DNA of 64,000 nt from Rhodospirillaceae bacterium (GCA_002709955.1 PAQY01000022.1:227287-291286); one strand, 5' to 3'. Positions 33,331-43,672 are shown, counted from the first letter of the stretch. The notes: a model not told the origin generated them from the letters alone. Made by a program: numbers and translations.

Positions 33331-34551
33331 ATGGCGCGTATTGTTATGAAGTTCGGCGGAACCTCCGTCGCTGACATAAATCGCATCGCCAATGCAGCCC
33401 AACGTGTGAAGCGTGAAGTGGATGCAGGCAATGAAGTGGCCGTCGTGGTTTCCGCCATGTCCGGGGTCACCAATCAACTGGTCGGTTATGTTCAGGAAAC
33501 ATCGCGCATTTATGATGTGCGCGAATATGATTCCATTGTCGCCTCTGGCGAACAGGTCACGGCCGGCCTGATGGCGCTGCGCCTTCAGGAAATGGGCATA
33601 TCCGCCCGTTCCTGGCTGGGTTGGCAAATCCCGATCACGACCAATGAAATGCACGGCAAGGCCCGCATTGAAGACATTGACACCACTGAAATCGTTAAAC
33701 GCTTTTCTGAAAACCAGGTCGCTGTCGTTGCGGGATTCCAGGGGGTAACACCCCGCAACCGCATTGCGACCCTGGGGCGCGGCGGGTCCGATACGACGGC
33801 GGTCGCCTTGGCTGCTGCACTGAAGGCGGATCGCTGCGACATTTATACCGATGTTGACGGTGTCTATACGACCGATCCCCGGATTGTGCCAAAAGCGCGA
33901 AAGATTGATCGCATCGCCCATGAAGAAATGCTGGAAATGGCGTCTTTGGGTGCCAAAGTGTTACAAACCCGTTGTGTGGAAATTGCCATGAACCATGGCG
34001 TGCGCCTTCAGGTCTTGTCTTCCTTTGAAGATAAGCCGGGCACACTGGTTGTCGATGAGGATGAGATCGTGGAAAAGCAAGTCGTAAGCGGCATCGCCTA
34101 TAGCCGGGATGAGGCCAAGATCACGCTGGTGAAGGTTGCCGATAAACCAGGTGTCGCCGCCCATATCTTCGGCCCCCTGACCGATGCATCGATCAATGTT
34201 GATATGATTGTGCAATCCGTCTCTCCCGATGGGGAACGCACGGATATGACCTTCACAGTGGCCCGCGCCGATATTGATCGCGCAATTTCCGTGCTGAAGG
34301 GGAATCACGATAAGATCGGATATGAAACGCTGCTGTCGGATGGGGCCGTTGCAAAGATATCCGTTATCGGGGTTGGCATGCGCAGCCATGCCGGGGTCGC
34401 CCAAACGATGTTTAAAACCCTCGCTGAGAAGGGGATCAACATCCAGGTCATCTCAACCAGTGAGATAAAGATATCCACACTGGTTGCAGAGGAATACGCT
34501 GAACTGGCGATCCGGGCGCTTCATACCGCCTATGGCCTCGACGCCGCCTAG
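33331..34551 (+). CDS. lysC: Aspartate kinase
   Basis: The 406-residue enzyme phosphorylates aspartate for the lysine, threonine and methionine branches. The kinase domain starts at MARIVMKFGGTSV and contains GRGGSDTTAVALA and YTDVDGVYTTDPRI. Two C-terminal ACT domains (about residues 265-400) provide feedback regulation. The ATG at 33331 is the family start; upstream codons in the frame cross the ubiG promoter region. It is divergent from ubiG and followed by ptsP. Confidence 0.96.
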   Translation: MARIVMKFGGTSVADINRIANAAQRVKREVDAGNEVAVVVSAMSGVTNQLVGYVQETSRIYDVREYDSIVASGEQVTAGLMALRLQEMGISARSWLGWQIPITTNEMHGKARIEDIDTTEIVKRFSENQVAVVAGFQGVTPRNRIATLGRGGSDTTAVALAAALKADRCDIYTDVDGVYTTDPRIVPKARKIDRIAHEEMLEMASLGAKVLQTRCVEIAMNHGVRLQVLSSFEDKPGTLVVDEDEIVEKQVVSGIAYSRDEAKITLVKVADKPGVAAHIFGPLTDASINVDMIVQSVSPDGERTDMTFTVARADIDRAISVLKGNHDKIGYETLLSDGAVAKISVIGVGMRSHAGVAQTMFKTLAEKGINIQVISTSEIKISTLVAEEYAELAIRALHTAYGLDAA

Positions 34552-34605
34552 GGCAAAGCCTTCGCAAGCAAACTCGTTTGCGACGGCGTACAGGCCGAAA
34601 AAGTA

Positions 34606-34635
34606 AGAGCATCCTGTGTGAGCGCAGGATGCTCT
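34606..34635. repeat. Perfect hairpin in the lysC-ptsP intergenic region
   Basis: An 11-base perfect inverted repeat (AGAGCATCCTG, 34606-34616, against 34625-34635) with an eight-base loop lies 54 bases after lysC. A second small dyad, GCAAAC-TC-GTTTGC, is just upstream (34567-34580). Neither is followed by a T run on the plus strand, so this is not a classical terminator in that direction. The rest of the 213-base gap shows no gene. Confidence 0.6.
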
Positions 34636-34764
34636 GGGGCAGGAACAAACAATCCCGATTTGCGGGGCTGGATCACAATCGGGATCCGGCTCTGTCGGGT
34701 TTGAACAGGCAGAACCCGTTCTGAACAGTCATAACGGGCATGATGATGGGAGACGACTGGGCGA

Positions 34765-37050
34765 ATGGTCAGAGAAACGGCACCATCCCCGACAGCTTGG
34801 GCAGGTCCTCGCAAATTGCTGCGGCGGCTGCGCGATGTCATGGCCGGTCCTGGTGATGCCCAGGACCGCCTGGACCGCATTGCCAAACTGATCGCCGCAG
34901 ATATGGTTGCCGAAGTGTGCTCCATTTATGTCAGGCGCGCCGGGGATGTGCTGGAACTGTTCGCCACCCAGGGCTTGAAACCAGAAGCCGTGCACAATAC
35001 CCGCCTGCGCATCGGTGAAGGGATCGTCGGGGCCGTTGCCGCCGACAGCCGCCCGATGGCCCTGGCAGAGGCGCGCAAGCATCCCAGCTTCGCCTATCGC
35101 CCGGAAACCGGGGAAGAAATCTATACCTCCATGATGGGGGTCCCAATCCTGCGCGGCGGTCGGATGCTGGGGGTTCTGGCCATTCAGAACCGGACCCAGC
35201 GCGACTATACCGATGAGGAAGTGGAGACGATGGAAACCGTCTCCATGGTGGTGGCCGAAATGGTTGCCAGTGGTGAGTTGATCGAAACCTCAGAACAGCG
35301 CCCCGCTGACGGTATTGGAATTGCCCCCCTGCGGCTGGACGGGATCAAGCTGAATGGTGGCCTTGCCATGGGCCATGCGGTTTTGCATCGACCCGCCATT
35401 CCTGTCGGTCGCACTGTCGCTGAGGATTCCGAAACCGAAAAATTGCGGCTGAAAGACGCCCTGGCCAGCATGCATAAAAGGCTGGATGAACTGCTGGTCC
35501 AGGCCGATGCGGAAGGGCCCGGCGATCATATCGACATCCTGAAGACCTATCGGATGTTTGCAGAGGACAAGGGCTGGATCCGGCGCATTGTTGAGAATAT
35601 CGAAAACGGCCTGACCGCAGAGGGTGCCGTCGTGCGCGTACAGGATGATACACGCGCACGCATGAAAAAGGTCGATGACGCCTATCTGCGGGAACGGCTA
35701 CTGGACCTGGAAGATCTGGCCTTTCGTCTGTTGCAGCACCTGACGGGGGATGCGGATGGAACCCGCGCCCATATGCTGCCGGAAGAGACCATCCTGGTCG
35801 CCCGCAATATGGGCCCGGCGGACCTGCTGGATTATAACCGCAGCAATCTGAAAGCGCTGATCCTGGAAGAAGGCTCATCAACCTCCCATGTCGCGATTGT
35901 CGCCCGGGCATTGCAAATTCCAGTGATCGGGCGCGTGAAAGGCATTCTGGACCGCGTCGAACCGATGGATCCAATCCTGGTCGATGGCGGGAATGGACTG
36001 TGTTACATCCGCCCTGGCGATGAAGTGCGATCTGCCTTCAAAGCATCGATGCGGATGTTTGAAGAAAAGCGTGCCCATTACCGGGCAGCAAAGGATTTAC
36101 CATCGATCACGAAAGACGGCGTCGAGATCTCTCTGATGATGAATGCAGGCCTGTTGATCGATATGGGTCATCTGCAAGATTCCGGTGCTGCGGGTATCGG
36201 CCTGTATCGCACCGAAGTACCCTTTATGGTGCGGTCTGACTTTCCCGACACAACAACCCAGGCAGAATTATACAGCGCCATTCTGGACCAGGCCGAAGGA
36301 AAACCTGTTACATTTCGCACCCTGGATATCGGTGGTGACAAGGTCCTGCCCTATTTCCACGAGATGCAGGAAGAAAACCCAGCGATGGGCTGGCGCGCCA
36401 TTCGCATTGCGATTGACCGACCGGGGCTGATGCGCGGACAATTGCGTGCCCTGATCCAGGCCAGCAATGGTCGCCCCTTGCGGGTGATGTTCCCAATGGT
36501 CGCCAATGCCGATGAATTTGTGCAGGCGCGCGCCATGCTGGATAAGGAATTGTCGCGCGCAACCCGGCGCGGTTTGCCGCTGCCGTCAGAATTGAAGGTC
36601 GGCGCGATGCTGGAAGTGCCGTCCTTGATATTCCAATTGGACGCCCTGGCGAAAAAGGCGGATTTCATCTCCATCGGCAGCAATGACCTGTTGCAGTTTC
36701 TGTTTGCCAGCGATCGCGGCAATCCCCGCATGGACGGTCGATATGACGCATTGTCCGCACCGGTCCTGAATGTCGTGAAAGAAGTCGTGCAGCGGGCCCA
36801 GCAGAATGGCCTGGAACTGTCCGTCTGTGGCGAAATGGCCGGACAGCCGCTGGAAGCCCTGGCGCTGATCGGGCTTGGAATCCGCACATTATCGATGTCT
36901 CCGGCCAATATCGGCCCCCTGCGCGATACGGTCCGGGCCTGCACGGTTTCCGCCTTGTCTGACTTTACAGAAGCCCTGACCCATCGACCGGATCGGTCCC
37001 TGCGCGGTGCTATGGCAAGCTTTGCCCGCGACCATGGCATAACTGTTTAG
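34765..37050 (+). CDS. ptsP: Phosphoenolpyruvate-protein phosphotransferase PtsP (EI-Ntr)
   Basis: The 761-residue enzyme starts the nitrogen-related phosphotransfer chain (PtsP to NPr to EIIA-Ntr). An N-terminal GAF domain (about residues 20-170, with VCSIYVRRAGDVLELFATQGL) precedes the EI phosphohistidine domain (GSSTSHVAIVARALQIPVIG) and the PEP-binding TIM barrel (GLYRTEVPFM, ENPAMGWRAIRI, SIGSNDLLQF, SVCGEMAG). The cysteine in the last motif is the EI active-site residue. The lysC-ptsP order is common in alphaproteobacteria. The ribosome binding site is weak. Confidence 0.95.
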   Translation: MVRETAPSPTAWAGPRKLLRRLRDVMAGPGDAQDRLDRIAKLIAADMVAEVCSIYVRRAGDVLELFATQGLKPEAVHNTRLRIGEGIVGAVAADSRPMALAEARKHPSFAYRPETGEEIYTSMMGVPILRGGRMLGVLAIQNRTQRDYTDEEVETMETVSMVVAEMVASGELIETSEQRPADGIGIAPLRLDGIKLNGGLAMGHAVLHRPAIPVGRTVAEDSETEKLRLKDALASMHKRLDELLVQADAEGPGDHIDILKTYRMFAEDKGWIRRIVENIENGLTAEGAVVRVQDDTRARMKKVDDAYLRERLLDLEDLAFRLLQHLTGDADGTRAHMLPEETILVARNMGPADLLDYNRSNLKALILEEGSSTSHVAIVARALQIPVIGRVKGILDRVEPMDPILVDGGNGLCYIRPGDEVRSAFKASMRMFEEKRAHYRAAKDLPSITKDGVEISLMMNAGLLIDMGHLQDSGAAGIGLYRTEVPFMVRSDFPDTTTQAELYSAILDQAEGKPVTFRTLDIGGDKVLPYFHEMQEENPAMGWRAIRIAIDRPGLMRGQLRALIQASNGRPLRVMFPMVANADEFVQARAMLDKELSRATRRGLPLPSELKVGAMLEVPSLIFQLDALAKKADFISIGSNDLLQFLFASDRGNPRMDGRYDALSAPVLNVVKEVVQRAQQNGLELSVCGEMAGQPLEALALIGLGIRTLSMSPANIGPLRDTVRACTVSALSDFTEALTHRPDRSLRGAMASFARDHGITV

Positions 37051-37195
37051 GAACAAGACCTGTTACCAGCGACGTTTTGGGTCTTTGCAATCCAGCACCA
37101 ATCGCGCCATAGTATTGAGACAGGAACCTTTTTCGTCGATTGCCCATGCTGAAAAAACAGAATGGGCGTGGGCAATTTTGTTATGGTTGGGGTAT

Positions 37196-38716
37196 ATGAA
37201 AGCGTCTGAAGATCAGGAACAGGCGCGTAAGGGCGTCAATCCCGAAAAACCGGGTGCCGGTGTTGGGGCGATCTTACGTGGGGCACGACTGGCGCGCGAT
37301 GAAGACCTGCGCGAAGTGGCTGCGGCGCTGCGCATTCGCCTACCCTACCTACAGGCACTGGAATCCGGGGCCATAGAAGACCTGCCCGGCGTCACCTATG
37401 GGATCGGTTTTGTCCGTGCCTATGCCAGCTATCTGGATCTGGACAGCGCCGAAATCGTGGACCGGTTCAAAGTTGAAGCGCGCGGCATTAGCCATCGAAC
37501 CCAGTTACAGTTCCCGGAACCCCTGCCTGGCAATCGTGTGCCGGGTGCAGCGCTGCTGTTGATTGTATTGCTGTTGGCAGGCGGGGTTTATGGTGTCTGG
37601 CTCTACAGCTCCTCCCAGAATATGACCATTGTTGAAGCTGTCGAAGCAGTGCCGGAACGCCTGATGGCGCTGGTTGAACAGGAACCGACCCCGGATGCAT
37701 CCGCACCGACAGAAGCCACTGTGGACAACACCCCCAGCGCCCCAGAAAGCAGCGATGCCCCGATAGCAGATGGCGCGGAAACCGGTGCTGAACCGTCCAT
37801 GACGCCATCCGAAACCAATACTTCAGAAACCGGCGACACCCCTGCCCAGTCAACGCCTGAAACGTCAATGGGTGAAACGGATAGTGCGGAGGCGGGTGCC
37901 CCGGCCGCATCTGAAACAGCGGCAACATCAACACCCCCATCCTCCGAAACAGCACCAGCAGAAGCCGTCCCTGCGGAGGAACCCGTTCCAGAAACGCCCA
38001 CGACAGAAACACCGCAGGCAACAGAAAGCTCTGATGGCGCGGAAACTGAGGCTGCGACACAGGCCGAACCGACTGCCCCCCCGCAAAGCGAAGCAGAATC
38101 CGGCACGACAGAGAGTGCATTGACCGAGCAACAGCGCGTGGATGCCCTGCCGGAACCTGAAGTACCTGCGCCGCCCCCTCAACCAACCCAGGCTCAGCCA
38201 GTGCTGCCGGAAGCCAGCACATCTCAGGAGGCACCAGCGGCAGAGACGGACACATCCTCCAGTGCGCCCCAGCCTGAGGGTTCGGCGATCACGACACAGA
38301 ACCTGGCACCCCCGCCACAGCCTGCACCGCCCGAAAATTCAACGGAAGCGGCGCAGCCAGAAACCGTGCAAGGGGCGGTGACAGACCTGGCACCTACAAC
38401 GCCAACACCGCCGACGGTCACACAAAACACGACCAATTCCCAGGCGACCGCATCGTCATCCGACTCCCGCATCATCATCCAGGCGACCGAGGAATCCTGG
38501 ATCCAGGTGAAGAATGCGCAAGGTCAGGTGCTGATTGAAAAGCTGATGCTGATGGGGGAAATCTACCGCGTGCCGGACCGGCCCGGCCTGACACTCAGTT
38601 CCGGCAATATCGGTGCGCTGAAACTGATTGTGAATGGCACCATGGCCCCAACGCTTGGGACATTGGGCGAAGTCCGTCGGGACATTCCACTGACGCCGGA
38701 AAATTTGCTGCCCTAA
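37196..38716 (+). CDS. rodZ: RodZ-like cytoskeletal protein with helix-turn-helix and DUF4115
   Basis: The 506-residue single-span membrane protein has an N-terminal Cro/XRE-like helix-turn-helix (about residues 20-90, with LREVAAALRIRLPYLQALESG), a transmembrane helix near residues 118-140, and a very long Pro/Thr/Glu/Ala-rich periplasmic linker (about 155-415). It ends with a DUF4115 domain (IIIQATEESWIQVKN). RodZ links MreB to the cell wall machinery. The ATG at 37196 gives the family start. It precedes ispG, a common order. The linker is much longer than in E. coli RodZ and low in complexity. Confidence 0.88.
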   Translation: MKASEDQEQARKGVNPEKPGAGVGAILRGARLARDEDLREVAAALRIRLPYLQALESGAIEDLPGVTYGIGFVRAYASYLDLDSAEIVDRFKVEARGISHRTQLQFPEPLPGNRVPGAALLLIVLLLAGGVYGVWLYSSSQNMTIVEAVEAVPERLMALVEQEPTPDASAPTEATVDNTPSAPESSDAPIADGAETGAEPSMTPSETNTSETGDTPAQSTPETSMGETDSAEAGAPAASETAATSTPPSSETAPAEAVPAEEPVPETPTTETPQATESSDGAETEAATQAEPTAPPQSEAESGTTESALTEQQRVDALPEPEVPAPPPQPTQAQPVLPEASTSQEAPAAETDTSSSAPQPEGSAITTQNLAPPPQPAPPENSTEAAQPETVQGAVTDLAPTTPTPPTVTQNTTNSQATASSSDSRIIIQATEESWIQVKNAQGQVLIEKLMLMGEIYRVPDRPGLTLSSGNIGALKLIVNGTMAPTLGTLGEVRRDIPLTPENLLP

Positions 38717-38824
38717 CCATACTTGCTTTATCAAGCTTGTATTAAAAATTCAGGGCAACCTTGATCTTCGGGGCGAAAGCGCGCATTTTCTGGAGGTCAC
38801 CGCCGACCCTGAAAGAGAATGATT

Positions 38825-39952
38825 ATGAGCGTTAGACCCTATCGCGAAATACACCGCCGACCGTCGCGCAAGATCATGGTTGGCCCGGTCGCCGTGGGGG
38901 GCGATGCGCCAATCACGGTGCAGACGATGACAAACACCCTGACATCGGATGTTCAGGCAACAATTGATCAGATCCGTCGCTGTGAAATTGCCGGGGTGGA
39001 TATCATTCGGGTGTCCTGCCCTGACGAAGACTCCACCGCCGCCCTGGCCAAAATTATTCCCGAAGTCACGGTGCCGGTCGTTGCCGACATTCATTTCCAT
39101 TACAAACGCGCGATAGAAGCCGCCAAAGCGGGGGCTGCCTGCCTGCGCATCAATCCGGGCAATATCGGGTCGGCCCAGCGTGTGAAAGACGTGGTTCAGG
39201 CCGCAAAGGATCACGGCTGTTCCATGCGCATTGGGGTGAATGCCGGGTCACTGGAAAAGCATCTGCTGGAAAAATATGGCGAACCCTGCCCCGAGGCGAT
39301 GGTGGAAAGCGGCCTGGAACACGCCCGCATTCTGGAAGATGCCGATTTCACCGAATTTAAGATCAGTGTGAAGGCATCCGATGTTTTCCTGGCGGTCGCC
39401 GCCTATCACGGATTGGCAGAAGCCTGCGATTACCCGCTGCATCTGGGAATTACTGAGGCGGGAGGGCTGCGATCCGGCACGATCAAATCGTCCATCGGCA
39501 TGGGCGCCCTGCTGTGGGCCGGCATTGGCGATACGATCCGCGTCAGCCTGTCTGCAGAACCGGAAGAAGAAGTAAAAGTCGGTTTCGACATGCTGAAAGC
39601 CCTGAATCTGCGGCATCGCGGCGTGAATGTGATTTCCTGCCCTTCTTGTGCCCGGCAACAATTCAATGTGATCGAAACCGTAAAAGTGCTGGAAGAGCGG
39701 CTGGCCCATATCACCACGCCGATGACTGTCAGTGTGATCGGCTGTGTCGTAAACGGCCCTGGCGAAGCGCGCGAAACCGATATCGGCTTTACCGGTGGCG
39801 GCAAGGGCACCCATCAGGTTTATATTGCCGGACAGCCCCATCATCGCCTGAAAGATCAATCCATCGTTGACCATCTGGTTGAACTGGTGGAACAGAAGGC
39901 GGCGGAAATTGAGGCTGAGACAGCTAAAGCCGCCACCATCGCGGCGGAATAG
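38825..39952 (+). CDS. ispG: 4-hydroxy-3-methylbut-2-enyl diphosphate synthase
   Basis: The 375-residue iron-sulfur enzyme of the MEP isoprenoid pathway carries the three cluster cysteines in ISCPSCARQ and [14 protein letters not shown]. The TIM barrel begins near [22 protein letters not shown]. The ATG at 38825 has better spacing to AGAGA than the ATG two codons earlier at 38819. It supplies IPP and DMAPP upstream of Idi, which is encoded in the photosynthesis operon. Confidence 0.95.
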   Translation: MSVRPYREIHRRPSRKIMVGPVAVGGDAPITVQTMTNTLTSDVQATIDQIRRCEIAGVDIIRVSCPDEDSTAALAKIIPEVTVPVVADIHFHYKRAIEAAKAGAACLRINPGNIGSAQRVKDVVQAAKDHGCSMRIGVNAGSLEKHLLEKYGEPCPEAMVESGLEHARILEDADFTEFKISVKASDVFLAVAAYHGLAEACDYPLHLGITEAGGLRSGTIKSSIGMGALLWAGIGDTIRVSLSAEPEEEVKVGFDMLKALNLRHRGVNVISCPSCARQQFNVIETVKVLEERLAHITTPMTVSVIGCVVNGPGEARETDIGFTGGGKGTHQVYIAGQPHHRLKDQSIVDHLVELVEQKAAEIEAETAKAATIAAE

Positions 39953-39995
39953 CGACCCATTCTCCAAAATTTGTAGACGTTAAGGATTCTGACCC

Positions 39996-41255
39996 ATGGC
40001 AGATTTACAGCCAGTACGCGGCACCCATGACCTCCTGCCCGATGACATGCGCGCCCATCGCCATGTCAGCGATACCGCGCGGGGGACAGCCGCCTTGCAT
40101 GGCTTTGACGAGATCGCCACACCGATCTTTGAATTCACCAACGTCTTCGCGCGCACTCTGGGTGATACGTCTGATGTCGTGACCAAGGAAATGTACACCT
40201 TTGAAGACAAGGGCGGCGATATGCTGACCCTGCGCCCGGAAAATACGGCGGGCGTGTGTCGGGCATTCATCTCCAATGGCTTGGCGCAGCATGCCCCAGT
40301 GAAATACTTCTATTCCGGCCCCATGTTCCGCCATGAACGCCCGCAAAAGGGCCGCCTGCGCCAGTTCCACCAGATCGGCATCGAACTGATCGGGGCCGCA
40401 CAGCCCCTGGCCGATGTGGAGGCGATTGCCTGCGGCCACGCCATCCTGACGGATCTGGGCATTGTTGATAAGACCGTGCTGGAGTTGAACACATTGGGCG
40501 ACACGGAAAGCCGCGCCGCCTATCGCGAGGCATTGGTTGAGTATTTCCAGGGTCATCTGGACAAGCTGTCCGTTGAATCAAAAGACCGCCTGACCCGCAA
40601 CCCAATGCGTATCCTGGACAGCAAGGATGAGGGCGACCGAAAGATCGTCGCCGATGCCCCGGTATTCTCAGACTATCTGAACCCGGAAAGCGTCGAGTTT
40701 TTCGCCGCAGTCAAGGCTGGCCTGGATGCGCTGGGCATCAAATACACGCTGAATCCCCGTTTGGTGCGGGGTCTGGATTACTATTGCCACACGGCCTTTG
40801 AATTCACCACCGATGCGCTGGGCGCGCAAAGTGCGGTAATGGCAGGCGGCCGCTATGACGGGTTGATTGGCATGCTGGGGGGACAGGAAACGCCAGGTGT
40901 TGGCTGGGCCGCTGGTATAGAACGCCTGGCGATGTTGGCGGGCGATGCCCCCACTGCGGACCGCCCGCTGGTGCTCGTCCCAATGGGTGATGCAGCGGAA
41001 GCGCAGGCCCTGGCCATCGCCAAGACCTTGCGTGGCAGCAGCCTGCGCACCGAATTTGCTTTTTCCGGCAATATGAAAAAACGCATGAAGCATGCCAATA
41101 AGGTCAATGCTTGGGCGGCGATCATTCTGGGGGATGAGGAATTGTCCAAGGGCGTGGCCCAGGTCAAAACCCTGGATGATGGCGACCAGAAAGAAGTCGC
41201 AATGGCTGATCTGGCCGCAACCCTGACCCTGATGCGGGTTGAAGATCGGGGGTAG
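39996..41255 (+). CDS. hisS: Histidyl-tRNA synthetase
   Basis: The 419-residue class II aminoacyl-tRNA synthetase shows motif 1 near the N-terminus (VRGTHDLLPDDM), motif 2 (YSGPMFRHERPQKGRLRQFHQIG), the two histidine-specific stretches (LVRGLDYYCHTAFEF), motif 3 (GVGWAAGIERLAML) and a C-terminal anticodon-binding domain. Three bases separate it from the glutamyl-tRNA reductase gene, suggesting one transcript. Confidence 0.96.
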   Translation: MADLQPVRGTHDLLPDDMRAHRHVSDTARGTAALHGFDEIATPIFEFTNVFARTLGDTSDVVTKEMYTFEDKGGDMLTLRPENTAGVCRAFISNGLAQHAPVKYFYSGPMFRHERPQKGRLRQFHQIGIELIGAAQPLADVEAIACGHAILTDLGIVDKTVLELNTLGDTESRAAYREALVEYFQGHLDKLSVESKDRLTRNPMRILDSKDEGDRKIVADAPVFSDYLNPESVEFFAAVKAGLDALGIKYTLNPRLVRGLDYYCHTAFEFTTDALGAQSAVMAGGRYDGLIGMLGGQETPGVGWAAGIERLAMLAGDAPTADRPLVLVPMGDAAEAQALAIAKTLRGSSLRTEFAFSGNMKKRMKHANKVNAWAAIILGDEELSKGVAQVKTLDDGDQKEVAMADLAATLTLMRVEDRG

Positions 41256-41258
41256 GCC

Positions 41259-42593
41259 ATGACCGGGATATCCGCTGGGACAACCGCTGGGACAAGTGTC
41301 GATGGCGCTGGCCCGGCCCCAATGGATAGACCTTACATCGTGGGGGCCAGCTTTCGCACAGCCGACGCCCGAATTCGGGATCGCCTGTTCATTGAGCCCC
41401 CCGCCCAGCCTGAATTCCTGGCAGCCTGTCGCGAGGCGGGACTGACACAATTGGTGTCACTGTCCACCTGTGACCGGGTGGAGTTGATTGGCACATCGAC
41501 CGATCCGGAACGCGCCAGTGGCACCGCAGAACGCCGCTTGCGCAACCGATTGGAGGGAATGAGCGTTCCAGATTCCGCCTTTTACCGCCTGTATGATGTG
41601 GATGCCGTCGCCCATGTCTTTCGCATCGCCAGCGCCCTGGACAGCCAGATGATCGGGGAATCGCAAATCCTTGGACAATTGAAGGACGCCGTGCAGGTCG
41701 CAAGCGATGCCGGAATGATCCAGGGGGAACTGGACCGGTTGATGCAAACCAGCTTTGCCCTGGCAAAGCGTGTGCGCAGCACCACCCGCATTGGCGAGGG
41801 GGCGGTTTCCGCCGCCGCCGCCGCGGTAAAGGTCGCCCAGGACCTGCATGGCACAATGGCCCGATGCCGCGCCCTGCTGATCGGGTTGGGAGAGACGGGC
41901 GGCCTGATCGCAGAACAGTTTCAGCGGGCCGGAATCGGCGTTCTGGATTTAACAGGCCCATCGCGCCGCACAGAGCGGGAAGCCGCGCGGCGCGGGCTGA
42001 CCTATCAGGATTACGAAAAACTGGACCGCGCCCTGGCGCATTCTGACATGGTGATCACTGCTGCCGGTCGGGGTCGGTATCTGTTGGACAGTGACAGCGT
42101 TACCAAAGCATTGGAGGCCCGCCGATCAAAACCGATCCTGCTGATTGATGCGGGAATTCCACTGGATATTGACCCAGCCGTGGACACCCTGTCCGATGCC
42201 TTCCTGTATACGATGGAAGATATTGAGCGGCTGGCGGAAAAAGGTCAATTGGACCGCAAGGCAGAGGCTGCAGAAGCCGCCGCCATGGTCGACAGCGCCC
42301 TGATCGATTGGCGGCGCAGCCAGGCAGAACGGGAAGGTGTCCCCGGCCTGATCGCCTTGAGAGAACAATTCGACCGACTGCGTGAAGATGTGCTAAACCG
42401 CCATCCCAGTGCCGATGCAGCAGAAGCGACCCGCCTTCTGGTCAACCGCATTTTGCACGAACCCAGTGAAACCCTGCGCGCCATCGCCAGCGAAGGCGGC
42501 GCGGCGGACCTGCGTGACACAATTACAGTAAACCGCGTGCTGGAGCGCCTGTTCGCGCTGCGCATTCAGGATGAAAGAAGCGATACAGAATGA
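41259..42593 (+). CDS. hemA: Glutamyl-tRNA reductase (C5 pathway), divergent at the N-terminus
   Basis: The 444-residue product is recognisable as glutamyl-tRNA reductase, which reduces glutamyl-tRNA(Glu) to glutamate-1-semialdehyde. The nucleophilic cysteine lies in LSTCDRVEL (residue 71; residue 50 if counted from Met22). The active-site histidine lies in VAHVFRIAS (residue 119), followed by [14 protein letters not shown], an NADPH site [10 protein letters not shown], and a helical dimerisation domain at the C-terminus. The usual GxNHKTAPxxxRE start is changed to [13 protein letters not shown], and TCNR to TCDR. It sits in a hisS-GluTR-prfA-prmC order; hemA-prfA-prmC is the E. coli order. 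It shares its gene symbol with the unrelated ALA synthase at 3527-4741. Confidence 0.9.
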   Translation: MTGISAGTTAGTSVDGAGPAPMDRPYIVGASFRTADARIRDRLFIEPPAQPEFLAACREAGLTQLVSLSTCDRVELIGTSTDPERASGTAERRLRNRLEGMSVPDSAFYRLYDVDAVAHVFRIASALDSQMIGESQILGQLKDAVQVASDAGMIQGELDRLMQTSFALAKRVRSTTRIGEGAVSAAAAAVKVAQDLHGTMARCRALLIGLGETGGLIAEQFQRAGIGVLDLTGPSRRTEREAARRGLTYQDYEKLDRALAHSDMVITAAGRGRYLLDSDSVTKALEARRSKPILLIDAGIPLDIDPAVDTLSDAFLYTMEDIERLAEKGQLDRKAEAAEAAAMVDSALIDWRRSQAEREGVPGLIALREQFDRLREDVLNRHPSADAAEATRLLVNRILHEPSETLRAIASEGGAADLRDTITVNRVLERLFALRIQDERSDTE

Positions 42594-43672
42594 GTTGGAC
42601 CGATAATATTGACCGCGTCATCAGACGGCATATGGAACTGTCTGATCGGATGTCGACTGGCACATTGCCAGCGGAAGATTTCCAGGCTGTTTCAGTGGAA
42701 TATGCCGAACTGACGCCTATCGTAGAGGCCGCCCAGACATTTCGTGCGGCATCGGCCGAACGCAATGACCTGGTTGCCATGATGGAAGATCACAGCAGCG
42801 ACAAGGAGATGCGCAGCCTGGCCCGCGAGGAATTGGAAAGCCTGGACGAGCGCCTGCCGGAACTTGAACAGAACCTGAAACTGTTGCTACTGCCAAAGGA
42901 CGAGGCCGACCGCCGCGCCTGTATCATGGAAATCCGTGCAGGTACCGGCGGGGACGAGGCAGGCCTGTTCGCAGGCGATCTTTTGCGCATGTATCAACGC
43001 TATTGCCAGAATCACAGCTGGCCGTTTGAAGTGATCGATGTCAGCGAAAATGAAGTGGGCGGCATCGCCCAGGTCACAATCTCCATCAATGGGGCTGGCG
43101 CCTATGGGAAGTTAAAATTTGAATCCGGCGTGCATCGTGTCCAGCGCGTGCCAACGACCGAAAGCGGTGGACGCATCCACACCTCAGCCGCGACAGTCGC
43201 GGTTCTGCCTGAAGCACAGGAAGTCGATATTGAAATCAACGAAGGCGACCTGCGGGTGGATACCTATCGCTCTCAAGGGGCGGGCGGTCAGCATGTCAAC
43301 ACCACCGACAGCGCGATCCGCATCACCCATTTGCCAACCGGCCTTGTTGTGACCTGTCAGGATGAAAAGTCCCAGCACAAGAACCGCGCCAAGGCGATGA
43401 AGGTCCTGCGCGCGCGCCTGTATGATCAGGAACGGGAACGCCAGGCCTCAGAACGGGCGGCGGATCGCAAATCCATGGTCGGCAGCGGGGATCGGTCCGA
43501 ACGCATCCGGACCTATAACTTCCCCCAGGGCCGCGTCACCGACCACCGCATCAACCTGACCCTGTACAAATTGGACAAGATGATGCTGGGGGAAGCCCTG
43601 GATGAAATCCTGGATGCCTTGATCCTGGAAGACCAGTCCTCGCTATTGGCGGAGTTAGGGGACGCGGTGTGA
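42590..43672 (+). CDS. prfA: Peptide chain release factor 1
   Basis: The 360-residue RF1 recognises UAA and UAG. The peptidyl-tRNA hydrolysis motif GGQ is in [13 protein letters not shown], and the region around [14 protein letters not shown] carries the PxT-like stop-codon recognition loop. The ATG overlaps the stop of the glutamyl-tRNA reductase gene by four bases. It is followed by its own modifying enzyme, prmC. Confidence 0.97.
   Translation: MSWTDNIDRVIRRHMELSDRMSTGTLPAEDFQAVSVEYAELTPIVEAAQTFRAASAERNDLVAMMEDHSSDKEMRSLAREELESLDERLPELEQNLKLLLLPKDEADRRACIMEIRAGTGGDEAGLFAGDLLRMYQRYCQNHSWPFEVIDVSENEVGGIAQVTISINGAGAYGKLKFESGVHRVQRVPTTESGGRIHTSAATVAVLPEAQEVDIEINEGDLRVDTYRSQGAGGQHVNTTDSAIRITHLPTGLVVTCQDEKSQHKNRAKAMKVLRARLYDQERERQASERAADRKSMVGSGDRSERIRTYNFPQGRVTDHRINLTLYKLDKMMLGEALDEILDALILEDQSSLLAELGDAV

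Noticed and set aside
41259..42593. A second ALA synthase isozyme
   Set aside because: The [17 protein letters not shown] and GLGETGG motifs identify glutamyl-tRNA reductase, which is unrelated to ALA synthase although both are called hemA.
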